This document shows positions 39,871-51,221 of a stretch of DNA of 64,000 nt, piece after piece. The stretch is from Azolla caroliniana. Its lineage: Eukaryota > Polypodiophyta. Both the position numbers and the translations under genes were made by a program. Below the pieces are notes generated by a model. The model saw nothing but the letters and a program-made list of their open reading frames with translations, was not told the DNA's origin and did no database searches. Position 1 is the first letter of the stretch, and each line of letters opens with the position of its first letter. The stretch spans positions 7,006,001-7,070,000 of the forward strand of contig JBHGNT010000020.1 in assembly GCA_043228905.1 (NCBI GenBank), written 5' to 3'.

Positions 39871-40132
39871 TTCTGACTTAAACCATATTATAGACCCATG
39901 CCACAGAACCCGTTTCATCAACCAGAGAACAATGCGGAAATAGGCAGCGGCAAGCAGTTGGCCAACAACCATGAAGAAAAACAGACAAGGGAGTCGGGGT
40001 TACCGGGTAACCAGAACTAGAAAAAAAAAAAAAGTCATCATGCAAAGGCGAGGAGCAAACTGACCCCTCGAAAAGGCATGCAATGGCTATTTAAAGCTTA
40101 GTTAAAGCGCACCAAGTGTCACACAATTGCTA
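39871..40132 (+). other. GyA-2 spacer between pol and extra ORF, first part
   Basis: Non-coding, matching 10411-10690 of GyA-1. It has an A-run (40021-40033) and TATTTAAAGC (40088-40097) at the place where GyA-1 has TATTTAAAAGC. It continues after CoA-1 at 51801-51831 and after SoT-4 at 52879. Confidence 0.6.
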
Positions 40133-41064
40133 TGTTAGGATTTCGGTCCCTACGAATGGGATGATGAAGGCCCAGTAAGAACTTGATGTTGAGTACCCAG
40201 CAAGGAAGACCCAGTGAGAACCGGATGTTGCAGGCCCGGTGAGAACCTCTCACCGGATGAAGGGACATATATGTAAACAAGTTCCAGAGAGCCCACTGGG
40301 GCTATATTTGTAAATAGCCCGAAAGTCATATTAGTATTGACGAGGTAGAGATGATAGAAAGGAGAGATAAGGAAGATAAACAGACCCAAAACCACAAAGA
40401 TCTATTGCTAATGAATAATTATGATGGAAGGAAGAGAGAAAGAAGATACATAAATCCAAGTCTACAAGGATAAATTGATAACAACTCAAATAACACTACG
40501 TGAATAGGCAAGAAAACATCACAAGAAAGAGACTCACTCACACCACCTTACTCTTCTTCCTTTATATAAAGTTCTCTTCCACTGGATAAGTTTCCCTTGC
40601 TTTCTTTTTTATGCTTTTTTTAGAGTTTTCATCGAGTCCTATTCTTATCTATGACACAACGATCTTCAAATCATTATATCTCCCTCATCCAAGTTCCAAA
40701 TTTAGAGCTTTAAAAAGCTACGGATAGCTCTCTTCATAAGCTTTCCAACCCATATTTGGCTTCCAAACGAATGAGTTATGAGCGTTCGTTTCAGACTGTG
40801 TTTTGGTACCCCGCTTTTTTCTTCTTTTACTTTTCTCCACGTGTCTTGCTTTTAGTTTGACTTATCCTCAAGACCTTGGTTCGTGTCATTGACCTCCCGA
40901 TGTGAATGCTCCATACCTTATATTCTTGTAGTGTTCAATACTTTGAATTCTAAAAACACTTTCACAAGTATAAATATGACCTAGGGCAAACAGAGAACGT
41001 TGTTGTTGTCATTATTTGTTGTATAGAGTTATTGGTGTAACTGTTGTACAGAGCGTAGCCGAGG

Positions 41065-41136
<72 letters not shown>

Positions 41137-41411
41137 CAGAGTGAGTCTCTGTTGTAACCGCCGCCAAGCGAAGATTGTGAGCACGAGGTCGTTGCCTCTG
41201 TGCTCCCCTATTGTATTCTCCTTACATAGTGATAGTTCGGAGTCTGTGGGCTCCCGTGGTTTTTCCCGTTTAGGGTTTTCCACATTAACATTCTGTGCAT
41301 TCTCTTCTATTTGTGTACTTACTTCCATTTCTCCATTTGTACTGTGTTTGATTATCATTAAGTGATCTCAGTCTCAGTTGTGGCCGAAGATTATTCCACA
41401 TATTCTCAACA
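40133..41411 (+). repeat. CoA-1 5' LTR, interrupted by SoX
   Basis: Begins TGTTAGGATTTCGGTCCC and ends ATATTCTCAACA. Without SoX and its TSD it is about 645 bp. The promoter TATTAGTATAAATATGACC spans the SoX insertion point. A long GA tract lies at 41068-41135. No 54-bp minisatellite; shorter CCGG-rich imperfect repeats occupy its place (40180-40265). Confidence 0.93.
40338..40966 (+). mobile_element. SoX: solo LTR of another family, TSD AGTAT
   Basis: 629 bp, TGACGAGGTAGAG...CACTTTCACA, flanked by AGTAT at 40333-40337 and 40967-40971. It contains no coding region; TTTATATAAAGTTC near 40560-40573 is promoter-like. No other copy is seen in the window. TG..CA ends and a 5-bp TSD make it an LTR. 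Confidence 0.85.
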
Positions 41412-41414
41412 ATC

Positions 41415-41427
41415 TGGTATCAGAGCG
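41415..41427 (+). promoter_or_regulatory. CoA-1 primer binding site (initiator tRNA-Met)
   Basis: TGGTATCAGAGCG, 3 nt inside the 5' LTR, is an exact match to the standard plant copia site. Confidence 0.95.
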
Positions 41428-41441
41428 AAACGACACAGAAA

Positions 41442-42290
41442 ATGGAAGAATCGTTCGGCGGCATGTTCAAGCTCACCGACTCCAACTACTTAGTGTGGAA
41501 GTCGAAGATAAGGGACATGCAAGTGGTTAAAGATCTTTGGTTGCCAGTTCAGATCGGGGACAAGAGACTGGATAAGATCGACGCCACGGTGTGGGAGGTG
41601 ATGCCCATGAAGACGATGGCATACATCCGGTGTTTCATCAACATGAACCTGTACAACAACTTCAATGAAGAGAGCAAGGCTCATGAGCTCTGGGAGAAGA
41701 TCGGCATTATGTTACAGAACAAAAATGTTGTTAATCGGGTTTCGGAAGCTAGTAAGACTCCGGTACCAAGATGGCTCCAGTATGGCGGAGAACATGAATG
41801 CCTTCCAGGGGCTGATTCACCAAGCAACATCGTTGGAAGTAGCTCTCGCCGATGAGGTACTAGCACTGCTCCTGCTTGGTTCCCTCCCAGATAGCTGGGA
41901 GACGTTAGTTGTCACTCTGGGCAATGTCGGACCGAAAGGGAAACAATTATCCCTAGCAAGTGTCAAGTCGAGCTTGCTAGATGAGGAGGTGCATCGGAAA
42001 GACAAGGATACGAGCTCCGACTCCAAAGTGCTCCTTACCGAAAGGAACCAGAGTCCCCAGAACCGGGAAAAGTCTGGGACACGGTCAAAGTCAAGAGGAA
42101 GGCCCACTTGCTTCTACTGTGGGAAGCCGGGGCACTTCCAAAAGAACTGTCAGCATTTCCGCAAAGAGAAGGAAACCGACGGTACCGATTCGAAGCAGTC
42201 ATTGGACCGGAACGGGAAAGACCAGAGGGGACCGAAGGGGACCAGACCAGAAGGGAACGATGGCAATCACGGCAAGTGAAGAAGAGTTGA
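41442..42290 (+). pseudogene. CoA-1 gag
   Basis: ATG at 41442: MEESFGGMFKLTDSNYLVWK, the UBN2-type start. A frame shift near 41745 moves to FQGLIHQATSLEVALADEVL, LLLGSLPDSWETLVVTLGN and LLDEEVHRK. The zinc knuckle CFYCGKPGHFQKNC lies at 42112-42153, followed by a basic/acid tail. CoA-2 carries the same knuckle at the window edge. Confidence 0.9.
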
Positions 42291-43755
42291 TGCTCATCAC
42301 CGAGGAGAGTGAGTTGAACCTTGCAGGCGACATGACAACGTGGTTTGTTGATTCCGGAGCGTCGTTCCACCTGACCCCAGACCGGAAATGCTTCTCATCC
42401 TACACAGCCAGTGAGCACGGTTGTGCCCGGATGGGGAATGAAGGGACATGCCGAATTATCGGCATAGGAGATGTGTTGTTGACGACATCAACCGGATGCA
42501 AGTTGCTGCTAAAGGATGTATGACACGTTCCTGAGGTTCGACTGAACCTAATATCAGCCGGTAGGCTAGACGATGAAGGCTACACGGGTAGCATCCGGAA
42601 CGGAGTCATGAAGTTCAGCAAAGGGAGCCTAATAGTGGCTAGGGCCCGAAAAGTCAACACATTGTACCTAATGAATGCCCGGTTATGCCGGGAAGAAGTG
42701 AACATTGCATCCGACACTGTCGGTGAGCTGTGGCACAAGAGACTGTGTCACATGAGTGAGAAGGGGATGAAGAGGCTTACCGATGACAACCTCATTCCAG
42801 TAAAAGACGTGCATCTTGAGAAGTGCACCGACTGCCTGGCCGGTAAGCAAAACCGGACCTCCTTCCACTCAAAGCCACCGATGAGACGTAATGCACCACT
42901 GGAGCTGGTGCATACCGATGTGTGTCAAGTGGACACGAAGTCACATGCCTGATCACAGTACTTCGTGACGTTCATAGACGACCACAACTGCAAGTTGTGG
43001 GCCACACCATTGAAGACGAAGGATCGGGTGTTATCCGTCTTCAAGGAGCTCCACGCAAGAGTGGAAAGAGAAATCGGTCGGAAGCTGAAGGCGGTTCGAG
43101 CAGATAATGGAGGAGAATATCGGGGGCAGTTCGAGGAATATTGTTGCTCGAAGGGAATCCGGCTTGAATTTACTATGCCGAAGACGCCAGAACTAAACGG
43201 GTTGGCCGAGAGGATGAACCGAACCATAATGGAGAGGGTCTGGAGTATGCTAGCACATGCAAAGTTACCCAAGAAATTTTGGGTTGAGGCGCTGGCAACA
43301 GCGACGTACGTGATAAATAGGTCACCCTTACGTGCATGTCGCAAAGGACCGGAGATCAAAGTTGGATCCAAAGTCCTGGCCTTGCATATTCTTCGGATAC
43401 GGCAATGATAAGTTCGGCTACCAAGTGCGGGATCCAATCAACAAGAAGGTTTTCTGGAGTCGAGATATTATCTTCATGGAGGACAAGACCCTTGTCGATT
43501 GGGAGTCAGAGAAGAAGATAATGAACTCTGAGTCGACCAGTAAGGATCGGTTCGATGAGATTCAGACCTACCTGGCTTAGAGCCGGTTGACACTCGAAGA
43601 ACTGGACGGCTACGGTGAGGATACCGAACCGGCAGAACAAGAAGAACAAGAAGCAGAAACCGGAACCGGCCAAGACCCCGAATCAGATTCGGATAAAAAA
43701 CAAATAGAGGAGCCGGTTGTTGAAAGCCAAGGACGCAGATATCCTCTTAGAGAGA
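42291..43755 (+). pseudogene. CoA-1 pol: protease and integrase
   Basis: Protease: WFVDSGASFHLTPDRKCF (D-S-G intact). Then a TGA at 42522-42524, the GAG-pre-integrase zinc region (LWHKRLCHMSEKGMKRL ... CTDCLAGKQ), a TGA at 42951-42953, and the integrase core: YFVTFIDDHNCKLW (Asp), VRADNGGEYRGQFEEYC (Asp), PELNGLAERMNRTI (Glu). A gap of about 33 codons with a frame change lies near 43325. Then FFGYGNDKFGYQV, WSRDIIFMEDKTL and the acidic linker ending YPLRE at the CoB-1 insertion. Confidence 0.92.
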
Positions 43756-44182
43756 TGTAAAAACAAATAGCGTGCGAAAGCAATAGAAAACAAAAAACAG
43801 AGAACGGGTTTAATGGAGAGCTTAATAGTACCTGAGAGAGACAGAGACAGAGACAGAGAGACAGAGAACAAGAATCTCTATTCAAAAATTATATCAACGC
43901 TCTGTTCATCGTATGTGTTCAGCGAACACTTATATACAAGTCCATACGGGCTGACAAAAGTACAGTGTACTTCAATGCTCACTCGAGCGTCTGACACTAA
44001 CTACGAGAGTAATAACTCCCTAGCAGTCTAGCTACTACTAGGCTTCTGGTTACTGATGGATTTGGCTAATCGGCTCCCCAGCTCACCAGCTCTTTTGCTC
44101 ACTGGGTGCTCACCGATCCATCTCACTCACCGGCTCAAGCTTATCCAGCCGATCCGGCTCCAATTGAGCTTGCCGCTCAACA
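43756..44182 (-). repeat. CoB-1 3' LTR
   Basis: 427 bp. Reversed, it begins TGTTGAGCGGCAAGCTC and ends CTATTTGTTTTTACA. The polypurine tract TGAGGGGGAG (reversed 44183-44192) abuts it. Confidence 0.95.
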
Positions 44183-44189
44183 CTCCCCC

Positions 44190-44745
44190 TCAAGCTCAAC
44201 TTGAGGTCCGGTCATAGTGTCAACGTTTGTGGCAAGCAGTCCTTCTGCCCGGCTCCTTCTGGCGTCATTCCGCCTTGCTCGCGCTCCTCGTCTGGTCCAG
44301 TTCTGTTTGGCGCAACCCCTCTTGTTCTGCGCACCTCAACCTCCTCGGTCGGCTGTGACTTCAGCGAGTGCCAATTCGCCGATTCCTTCGTGTTGGCGGC
44401 GACTTTCGTTGCCTTCTCATCCTCTTGGCCATGAATTGATCCGGTTCTTCCGAATCTGTCTGTTGAACTGAATCGATTGTCTCTGATTCATTCTAGCTCT
44501 TGTCCGAATCGGTTGCTCCCGATTCATCTTCTGGTTCACGGCCCTTCACCACATCGGACCATGTCCGGGTCTTGGCCTTCTTCTTCCGGTCAGCTCTGTC
44601 CTTCTTCACTCTGCCGCCGCTGCCGTTTGTTCCGACTTGTTCAGATGTGTCGACTTCCTTTGTCGACTCGGTTCCTTTCTTCTTCTTGATTCTCCCTTCG
44701 ACAGTTCTTCCCTCACCGGCACAATCGGCAATCTCTTTGCCTTTG
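44190..44745 (-). pseudogene. CoB-1 charged C-terminal extension after RNase H
   Basis: Downstream of DIFTKPLGSDKLQHFTEM the frame stays open for about 105 more residues rich in K, R, E, D, G and T (GKEIADCAGEGRTVEGRIKK, DRADRKKKAKTRTWSDVV) and then decays towards the PPT. CoB-2 has a comparable tail. Function unknown; a basic nuclear-targeting or nucleic-acid-binding tail is one possibility. Confidence 0.5.
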
Positions 44746-45650
44746 CCCGTTCCGGTGTCTTTGCCCGTTCTCCCCCTCAAGTGTGACACGTCGAGATGTT
44801 GAACACCAAGCATTTCGGTGAAGTGCTGCAACTTGTCCGATCCGAGTGGTTTGGTGAAGATGTCGGCAACTTGCCGATCCATGTGAACATACCGAAGTTC
44901 GACCTCACCGCTCAGGACACGCTCACACACGAAGTGATAGTGCACTTCTATGTGCTTTGTGCGAGCATAGAATAAGGGGTTCTTGGCGAGCTGCATACTG
45001 TTGATGTTGTCGCAGTAGATCTGAATCGGGGTCGGTACCTCTATCCGTAGGTCTTGCAGCAGTCGCTGAAGCCAAATGGCTTCACATGTTGCAATGGTAG
45101 CGCCTTGATACTCAGCCTCAGTGCTCGATAGAGCAACTGTTGGCTGCTCCATGCAACAACCGCGCTACCTAGGGAAAACATGTAACCGGAGGTTGATCGG
45201 CGATCTGATGCATCGCCGGCCCAGTCGGCATCTGTGTAACCGACCAGCTCTTCGGTTATACCGTGCCGGTATAACAGTCCCCGGTCCTTAGTGCCGCTCA
45301 CATACCGCAGTATTCGGTGCACGCACTGAAGATGCTCCACGGTCAGCTTCTGCATGAATTGGCGAATCACACTGACTGGATAGCTGATGTCGGGTCGGGT
45401 GATGGTCAAATATATAAGGCTTCCGACAATTTGTCGGAACCGTTTCTCATCGCAGGCCGGTCCAGAGTCGAGACGGAGCTTCTAGTTCCAATCCAGGGGA
45501 GTAAAGATAGGTCGGCATTCCGTCATGTCGAACTTGTACAGCATATTCAACACATAGTGCCTTTGTGAGAGCAATATGTCGTCGGGGGTGCGAATCACCT
45601 TGATCCCAAGAAAATATTGAAGGTCCTTCATCTCAAACACATCCGACAAC
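44746..45650 (-). pseudogene. CoB-1 RT end and RNase H
   Basis: Minus strand: HYVLNMLYKFDMTECRP, a stop near 45484, LIYLTITRPDISYPVSVI, then RNase H YTDADWAGDASDRRSTSGYM, a short frame change near 45150, EQPTVALSSTEAEYQGATI and ARTKHIEVHYHFVCERVLSG, DRQVADIFTKPLG. Typical copia RNase H blocks. Confidence 0.9.
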
Positions 45651-46400
45651 TAGGACTTGACTCGGTTGATTTCATCGAGTCCGGGTCCGGTGATGACCAG
45701 ATCATCAACGTACAACAAGATGCAAACCGAACCATCTGAACCTTGTCGAATGAACAACGAAGAGTTAGACTTGGAGGCCGCAAACCCCATCTTACGCAAC
45801 CGGTGCGTGATCTTTGCATTCCAAGCTCGGGGGGCTTGCTTCAGGCCATAAAGTGACTTCTTCAGCCGGCATACCGCCGACTTGTTCATCTCCGTCTGGA
45901 AACCAAGGGGTTGTATCATAAAGACCTCTTCTTCAAGATCTCCTTGAAGAAATGCATTCTTCACATCCATCTGGTGAAGATGCCACCCCCTTGTCGCTGC
46001 TACCGCCAGCACCACACGAACCGTCGTCATCTTCGCTACCGGAGCGAAGGTCTCGTCATAGTCGATTCCGTGGGTCTGTGCGTATCCCTTCACCACTAAT
46101 CGGGCCTTGTACTGGTTAACTGAGCCGTCGTCGTTGTATTTTACCTTGTACACCCACTAGCATCCAATCGGTTTACTGTGACGGGGAGGGTCAACCAGGT
46201 CCCATGTATCGTTGGCATCAAGTGCCTGCATCTCTTCTTCCATAGCAGCACGCCAATGTGTGTCTTTTGCCGCTTCTGCGTAGCTCTCCGGCTCACACAC
46301 TTCTGCCACCTTGGTCATGTACGCATAGTGATGCGCCATGTACTCATTGTACCCATACTGCTTAACAGGTTCCTTCTGGCGAGTTGACCGGCGTAACCCA
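45651..46400 (-). pseudogene. CoB-1 reverse transcriptase
   Basis: Minus strand: EPESYAEAAKDTHWRAAMEE, DANDTWDLVDPPRHSKPIGC, stop, WVYKVKYNDDGSVNQYKARL, GIDYDETFAPVAKMTTVRVV, LHQMDVKNAFLQGDLEEEVF, KKSLYGLKQAPRAWNAKI and LLYVDDLVITG (catalytic box). One stop near 46156 and one near 45650. Confidence 0.93.
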
Positions 46401-47800
46401 CCGTTACCCGGTTTGAGGCCCTTCTTGGCCGGTTAAGTCTTCGAAGCCGAAGAGCCGTCATTTTCCTTTCCGGAGTCGGATCCGCTCCGATCCGACTCAT
46501 CAATACCAGTTCCATAATCCGGCATCTTCTTCTTCCCCTTCTCTTTGCGCGTGCACCGTCTCCTCGGTTCCTTGCGCAGGGAGAGCACGGCAAAGTCTTC
46601 ACTACTCGCCGGTTCTTCTTCTGACTGGTCGGATTGAGCCAGTCTCTCGTTCGGCCCACTCAACCAAAACGAATCCGGACTCTCTTCTTGAGTCCCGAAT
46701 TCATCATCTTCTAACTGGACCGGTTCAGGCTCACTAGCCTCATCCTCCGGTATCGGGTCGGGGTCAGAAGTCGGAGCTGGTAAGGCATACCATGATGTCG
46801 TCTCATCAAACTCAACATCGCGGCTAACTCGGACCTACTTCTCCATGGGTTATAACACTTATACCCCTTTTGCTCATGTGAGTAGCTGACGAGGATGCAC
46901 TTCTCCGATTTTGCATCCAGCTTCCTCCGCTTCTCATCCGGCACATGCACATATGCTATGCTGCCGAAAATCGGAAGGTGTCTCAAATTCGGCTTGCGCC
47001 CGAAATACAGCTCATGCGCAGACACCTTGTCACCGATCCGGTTTTGGATGTAGACGGCCGTCCAGACCGCCTCTGCCCAGAAGAAATGGGGCATGCTCTT
47101 CTCTTCCAACATTGCCCTTGCCGCGTCGACAAGCGACCGGTTCTTCCTTTCGGCCACACTGTTTTGCTCCGGTGTGTATCTGCAGCTGAACTCTCTCCGA
47201 ATTCCTGTTTGTTGCAGATAACTGTTGAATTGGCCGGAGAAATATTCTTTTCCGCCATTTGACCGCATGCACTTGATCTTCCTCTCCGATTCCCATTCCA
47301 CCATGCTCTGGAGGTTCCGGAAACAGTCAAAGACTTCGCTCTTCCGCTCAATGAGGTAGATCCATGTGTGCCAGTTATAGTCGTCGATGAAGGAGACGAA
47401 GTATCGACTCCCACCAAGACTCATGTTCTATGCAGGTCCCCATACATCCGAATGAATAAGGTCGAGCTTGTTACGGCTACGGTTTTGTTCGGCGGGGAAT
47501 GGAAGCTGGTGTTGCTTCCCGAGTTGGCAGGCTTCACATACTTGGGCCTTCTGGCCACTAAACTTCGGCAAACCGAAAACAACTTGTTTCGTTTGCAAGT
47601 CTTGAAGCCGTCGGTAATTGACATGGCCGATCCACTTGTGCCACAGGTCGATGTCCGATTCGACCTTCTGTCCTTTGGCGAACAAGGCAGTGCCGACATC
47701 ATTGGTGTCGAGGATGAACATCCTCCCATCTCTGCGCCCTTGTGCGATAATCTGGCCCTCCTCCTCGATGAAGCACTCGAGGTGCGTAAACCGCACCTAC
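46401..47800 (-). pseudogene. CoB-1 integrase and linker
   Basis: Minus strand: LWHKWIGHVNYRRLQDL ... CEACQLGKQHQLPFP (zinc region), RYFVSFIDDYNWHTWIYL (Asp), MRSNGGKEYFSGQFNSYLQQ (the second Asp has become Asn, so catalysis is lost), YTPEQNSVAERKNRSLVDAA (Glu), GRKPNLRHLPIFGSIAYVHV and CILVSYSHEQKGYKCYNP. A charged linker (46433-46663) leads to RT. Frame changes near 47425 and 46850. Confidence 0.9.
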
Positions 47801-48530
47801 ATTCCCTGGTCGATGATCTGTCCTACCGACACCAGGTTCTTCGTGATAGTCGGAACGTGTAATACGTTCATCAGCTTCCCCCTCTATCCGGCGTGGCTTA
47901 GGGGAACTTCTCCGACATGCACGATTGGGTGAGGAGTGTCGTCTCCTGTTTCGACACCTCCTGGTTGTTCCGGTTTCTCCAAGAAGGAGAACCACTCTTT
48001 GTGGCTCGTCATGTGATTTGACGCACAGGAATCAACGTACCACACTTCCTCCGATTTGGAAGTGGTCTTCTTCATCGAGTTTGCCTCGTGCTTCATCACC
48101 AAGGCTGGCCCCTTACCGGTCTTCCCGATTCCGGATCCTCTCAACCCTTGTGCGTAGTGCAAGCTTTGCCATTTCTCCCGACCAGTTTTGCCAGATCCAG
48201 ATCTGTTCGAATTGGCGCGCTTCTTCCAGCACTCGCTTTCTCTATGGCCCTTTTTACCACAATACCAGCATTCCATGGCGGATTTGTCTTGTCGGCCTCC
48301 GGCTCCACCTTGACTCCCCCTGCTTGTGGAAGTCCTGGAACTGTTGTCGGCACGGTCTTTGTGCCGTCGGTCTTGCCCTTGCCGGCCGCCTCCATTGCAT
48401 GCCAACCTGCCTAGTCCACCACGCCCACGGGGCCGATCCGCCTCCGTGTACAACATCCGGTTGTCGGTGGGTGCACTTGTTGACGCACCGGCGTGGTTCT
48501 CCTCTACAAGGAGCATCGACTATAAGTCGA
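47801..48530 (-). pseudogene. CoB-1 nucleocapsid and protease
   Basis: A G/R-rich stretch (RPRGRGGLGRLACNGGGRQG) precedes the zinc knuckle CWYCGKKGHRESEC (48232-48273). Protease: VWYVDSCASNHMTSHKEWF, where D-S-G has become D-S-C. GDDTPHPIVHVGEVPLSHAG follows, then stops near 47880 and 47810. Confidence 0.9.
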
Positions 48531-49050
48531 AAAATGACGGCATATTCTCCCTTGTACATATTGTTGTCCGGAAAGCTCGGAACTTAGACGCCAGACCCCC
48601 AAGACAAACCTGTACCATCTCGTCTTCCTCTACAGTGACGTTGATAGAGGCAAACGAGCCACAGATCTCTTTGATTCAGGTCGTGTAATCAACCACTGAC
48701 ATGTCCTTCTGTCGGGCATTGCTTAACTCCTGTTGGAGTTGCAGCTTCCAAGTTGTGGTGCTTGCGGCAAACTCCTTCTTCAGGTTTCCCCAAGCCTCTT
48801 TTGGCGTGCCGGCATCTCGGACGTGGCTCAGTAGCTGGTCTCCGACACTGGACGCAAAGCAATACATCACTTTGCTTGTCGATTGTTCCCACACCGGGAA
48901 GTCCTTGTGTGCCGCATCAGGTGCTGTGTTGTTAGCTCCGTCAACATAGCTCTAGTAACCATGCCCAAGCAGGTACTGGTGCATCTTGTATGACCAAGAT
49001 GCGTAGTTGGATCTGTCGAGCTTCTCCACCGGTAGCGAGCTAGCCATTCC
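48531..49050 (-). pseudogene. CoB-1 gag (capsid)
   Basis: From ATG near 49050 (MASSLPVEKLDRSNYASWSY), through YKMHQYLLGHGY, a stop near 48955, FPVWEQSTSKVMYCFASSVG, TPKEAWGNLKKEFAASTTTW and ARQKDMSVVDYTT, another stop, then VEEDEMVQVCLGGLASKF. Same layout as CoF-1 gag. Confidence 0.88.
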
Positions 49051-49140
49051 TCTATCCATTGGTTTTTCTTTGGTTCTTTACAAAGGTTAGGTTTTCTTCT
49101 TGCGAAAGCGAATGTCGATTGTAGAGGTTCTCAACCCTCA

Positions 49141-49153
49141 CGCTCTGATACCA
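49141..49153 (-). promoter_or_regulatory. CoB-1 primer binding site (initiator tRNA-Met)
   Basis: Minus strand TGGTATCAGAGCG directly next to the 5' LTR (49154); exact match to the copia standard. Confidence 0.95.
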
Positions 49154-49581
49154 TGTAAAAACAAATAGTGCGCGGAAGCAATAAAACAACAGAAAACAGA
49201 GAACAAGTTTAATAGAGAGCTTAACAGTACGCGGGAGAGACAGAGAGAGACAGAGAGAGACAGAGAACAAGAATATTTATTCAAAAATTATATCAATGCT
49301 CTGTTCATCGTATGTGTTCAGCGAACACTTATATACAGGTCCATACGGGTTGACAGAAGTACAGTGTACTTCAATGCTCACTCGAGCATCTGACACTAAC
49401 TACGAGAGTAATAACTCCGTAGCAATCTAGCTGCTACTAGGCTTCCAGTTACTAATGGATCCGGCTAACCGGCTCCCCAGCTCACCTACTCTTTTGCTCA
49501 CCAGGTGCTCACCGATCCGTCTCGCTCACCGGCTCATGCTTATCCAGCCGATCCGGCTCCAATTGAGCTTGCCGCTCAACA
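49154..49581 (-). repeat. CoB-1 5' LTR
   Basis: 428 bp; reversed, begins TGTTGAGCGGCAAGCTC. Promoter-like CTGTATATAAGTGTTC lies near 49328-49343 (reversed). A CT tract (reversed GAGACAGAGA repeats, 49235-49265) is downstream of it. Confidence 0.95.
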
Positions 49582-49586
49582 AGAGA

Positions 49587-50712
49587 GAAGGGCCCCACAG
49601 AGATTTCCAGATGAAGAGCGTGTGTTGCTAACCGATGAGGGGGAGCCGGAAAGCTTCAAAGAAGCAAAGGAGGACACCCACAACCGCAAGTGGTTGAGTG
49701 CCATGCAGGATGAGATGGATTCCCTGCATGAGAACCACACGTATGAATTGGTGGAGTTGCCGAATGGAAAGCGGGCACTCCGGAATAAGTGGGTGTACAA
49801 GTTAAAACCGGGAGATGCCGGCAACCCCCCAAGATACAAAGCCAGGATCGTGGTAAAGGGGTTCCAGTAGAAAAAGGGTGTGGACTTCAACGAGATATTT
49901 GCCCCGGTAGTAAAGATAACTACCATCCAGATGGTGCTAAGCATAGCGGCAAGTATGGACCTCGAGGTAGAGCAGTTAGACATGAAGACGGCGTTCCTCC
50001 ACGACGACCTCGAAGAGGAGATCTACATGCAGCAACCGGAAGGATTTGTGAAGAAAGGGAAGGAGCACCTGGTTTGCCGATTGAAGAAGAGCCTCTACGG
50101 TTTGAAGCAGGCTCCCCGACAATGGTACCGGAAGTTCGACCTCTTCATGACCGATCAAGGGTACCACAAGACGCAGGCCGATCACTGTGTATTTGTGAAG
50201 AAGTTTGAAGATGGAGACTTCCTGATACTCCTCTACGTGGACGACATGTTGATCGTCGGACGAGACCAAGTCAAGATACGGATGATGAAGAAGGCTCTGA
50301 ACCGGACCTTCTCAAAGAAAGACTTGGGTCCGGCAAGACAGATACTGGGGATGCATATCATCTGGGACCAGTCAACGAAGCAATTATGGTTGTCACAGGA
50401 GAAGTATGTGACAAAGGTGCTTCAACGGTTCAACATGTCAGATGCGAAACCAGTCGGATCGACACTCCCGGAAAACTGCAGGTTATCCGGTAAGCAAAGT
50501 CCGAAGACGAAGGCAGAGAAGGTGGATATGATGAAGATACCATATGCCTCTGCTGTCAGGAGCTTAATGTACGCAATGGTGTGCACCCAACCGAATATCG
50601 GATACGGAGTCGGAGTAGTGAGCCGGTTTATGAGCAATCCCGACAAGGAGCACTGGAATCCGGTAAAATGCATACTCCGGTACTTAAAAGGCACCTCAAC
50701 TATGTATCTCTG
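49587..50712 (+). pseudogene. CoA-1 pol: reverse transcriptase
   Basis: FPDEERVLLTDEGEPESFKE, WLSAMQDEMDSLHENHTYEL, RNKWVYKLKPGDAGNPPRYK, stop TAG 49868-49870, VDFNEIFAPVVKITTIQMVL, LDMKTAFLHDDLEEEIYMQQ (Asp), KKSLYGLKQAPRQWYRKFDL, LLYVDDMLIVGRD (YVDD at 50234-50245) and YAMVCTQPNIGYGVGVVS. TGA near 50711. All RT catalytic residues remain. Confidence 0.94.
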
Positions 50713-51185
50713 ATTCCGCTCCAGTAAACCTCAACTTGACGGTTTCACCGATTCGGATATGTCGGCTGATGCGGATACCAGCCGGTCAACATCGAGATAT
50801 GTTATGACATATGCAAGGGGAGTTGTTTCGTGGCAGTCGAGGCTGCAGAAGACGGTTGCGTTGTCAACAACGGAGGCGGAGTACATGGCGGTTGTGGAAG
50901 CCGGCAAGGAAATACTATGGATGAAGGACTTCATCGAAGAGTTAGGGATCCGGCAAGAGGAACATCGGCTCTATTGCGACAGTCAAAGTGCCATCCACCT
51001 TGCAAAGAACCCTGCCTACCATTCCAAGACGAAGCACATCCAGCGGAGGTACCACTGGATTCAGGAGCGAGTAGAAGACCGAGAGTTCGTGCTGACGAAG
51101 ATTCACACATAGGAGAACGGGTCGGATATGCTTACCAAGGTGCTGACGCCCGACAAGTTGGACGCGTGCCGGAAGTGAATTGGAC
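50713..51185 (+). pseudogene. CoA-1 pol: RNase H
   Basis: LDGFTDSDMSADADTSRSTS, VVSWQSRLQKTVALSTTEAE, EEHRLYCDSQSAIHLAKNPA, HSKTKHIQRRYHWIQERVED and DMLTKVLTPDKLDA. TAG at 51110-51112 and a TGA near 51177. Ends at the PPT AAGGGGG (51211-51217). Confidence 0.93.
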
Positions 51186-51221
51186 TAACCAGACATCCCA
51201 TGCCGGAGTGAAGGGGGATTT

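Larger units (their letters stand above)
43756..49581 (-). mobile_element. CoB-1: full-length antisense Ty1-copia element, TSD AGAGA
   Basis: LTRs (plus-strand coordinates) 43756-44182 and 49154-49581, each TGTAAAAACAAATAG...CCGCTCAACA; AGAGA at 43751-43755 and 49582-49586. Transcription runs leftward: PBS 49141-49153, gag, protease, integrase, RT, RNase H, a charged extension and PPT at 44183-44192. Stops and frameshifts in every domain. Gag and protease text is close to CoF-1 (SNHMTSHKEWF). Confidence 0.97.

Noticed and set aside
41068-41135. Long GA/CT microsatellites (also 14529-14573, 19807-19862, 32120-32162, 51492-51524) as special signals.
   Set aside because: Ordinary CT/GA tracts in the transcribed part of LTRs, varying in length between paired LTRs.
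43756-49581. CoB-1 and neighbouring copia genes as host polyprotein genes.
   Set aside because: They lie between LTRs with PBS, PPT and TSDs and hold protease-integrase-RT-RNase H in copia order.
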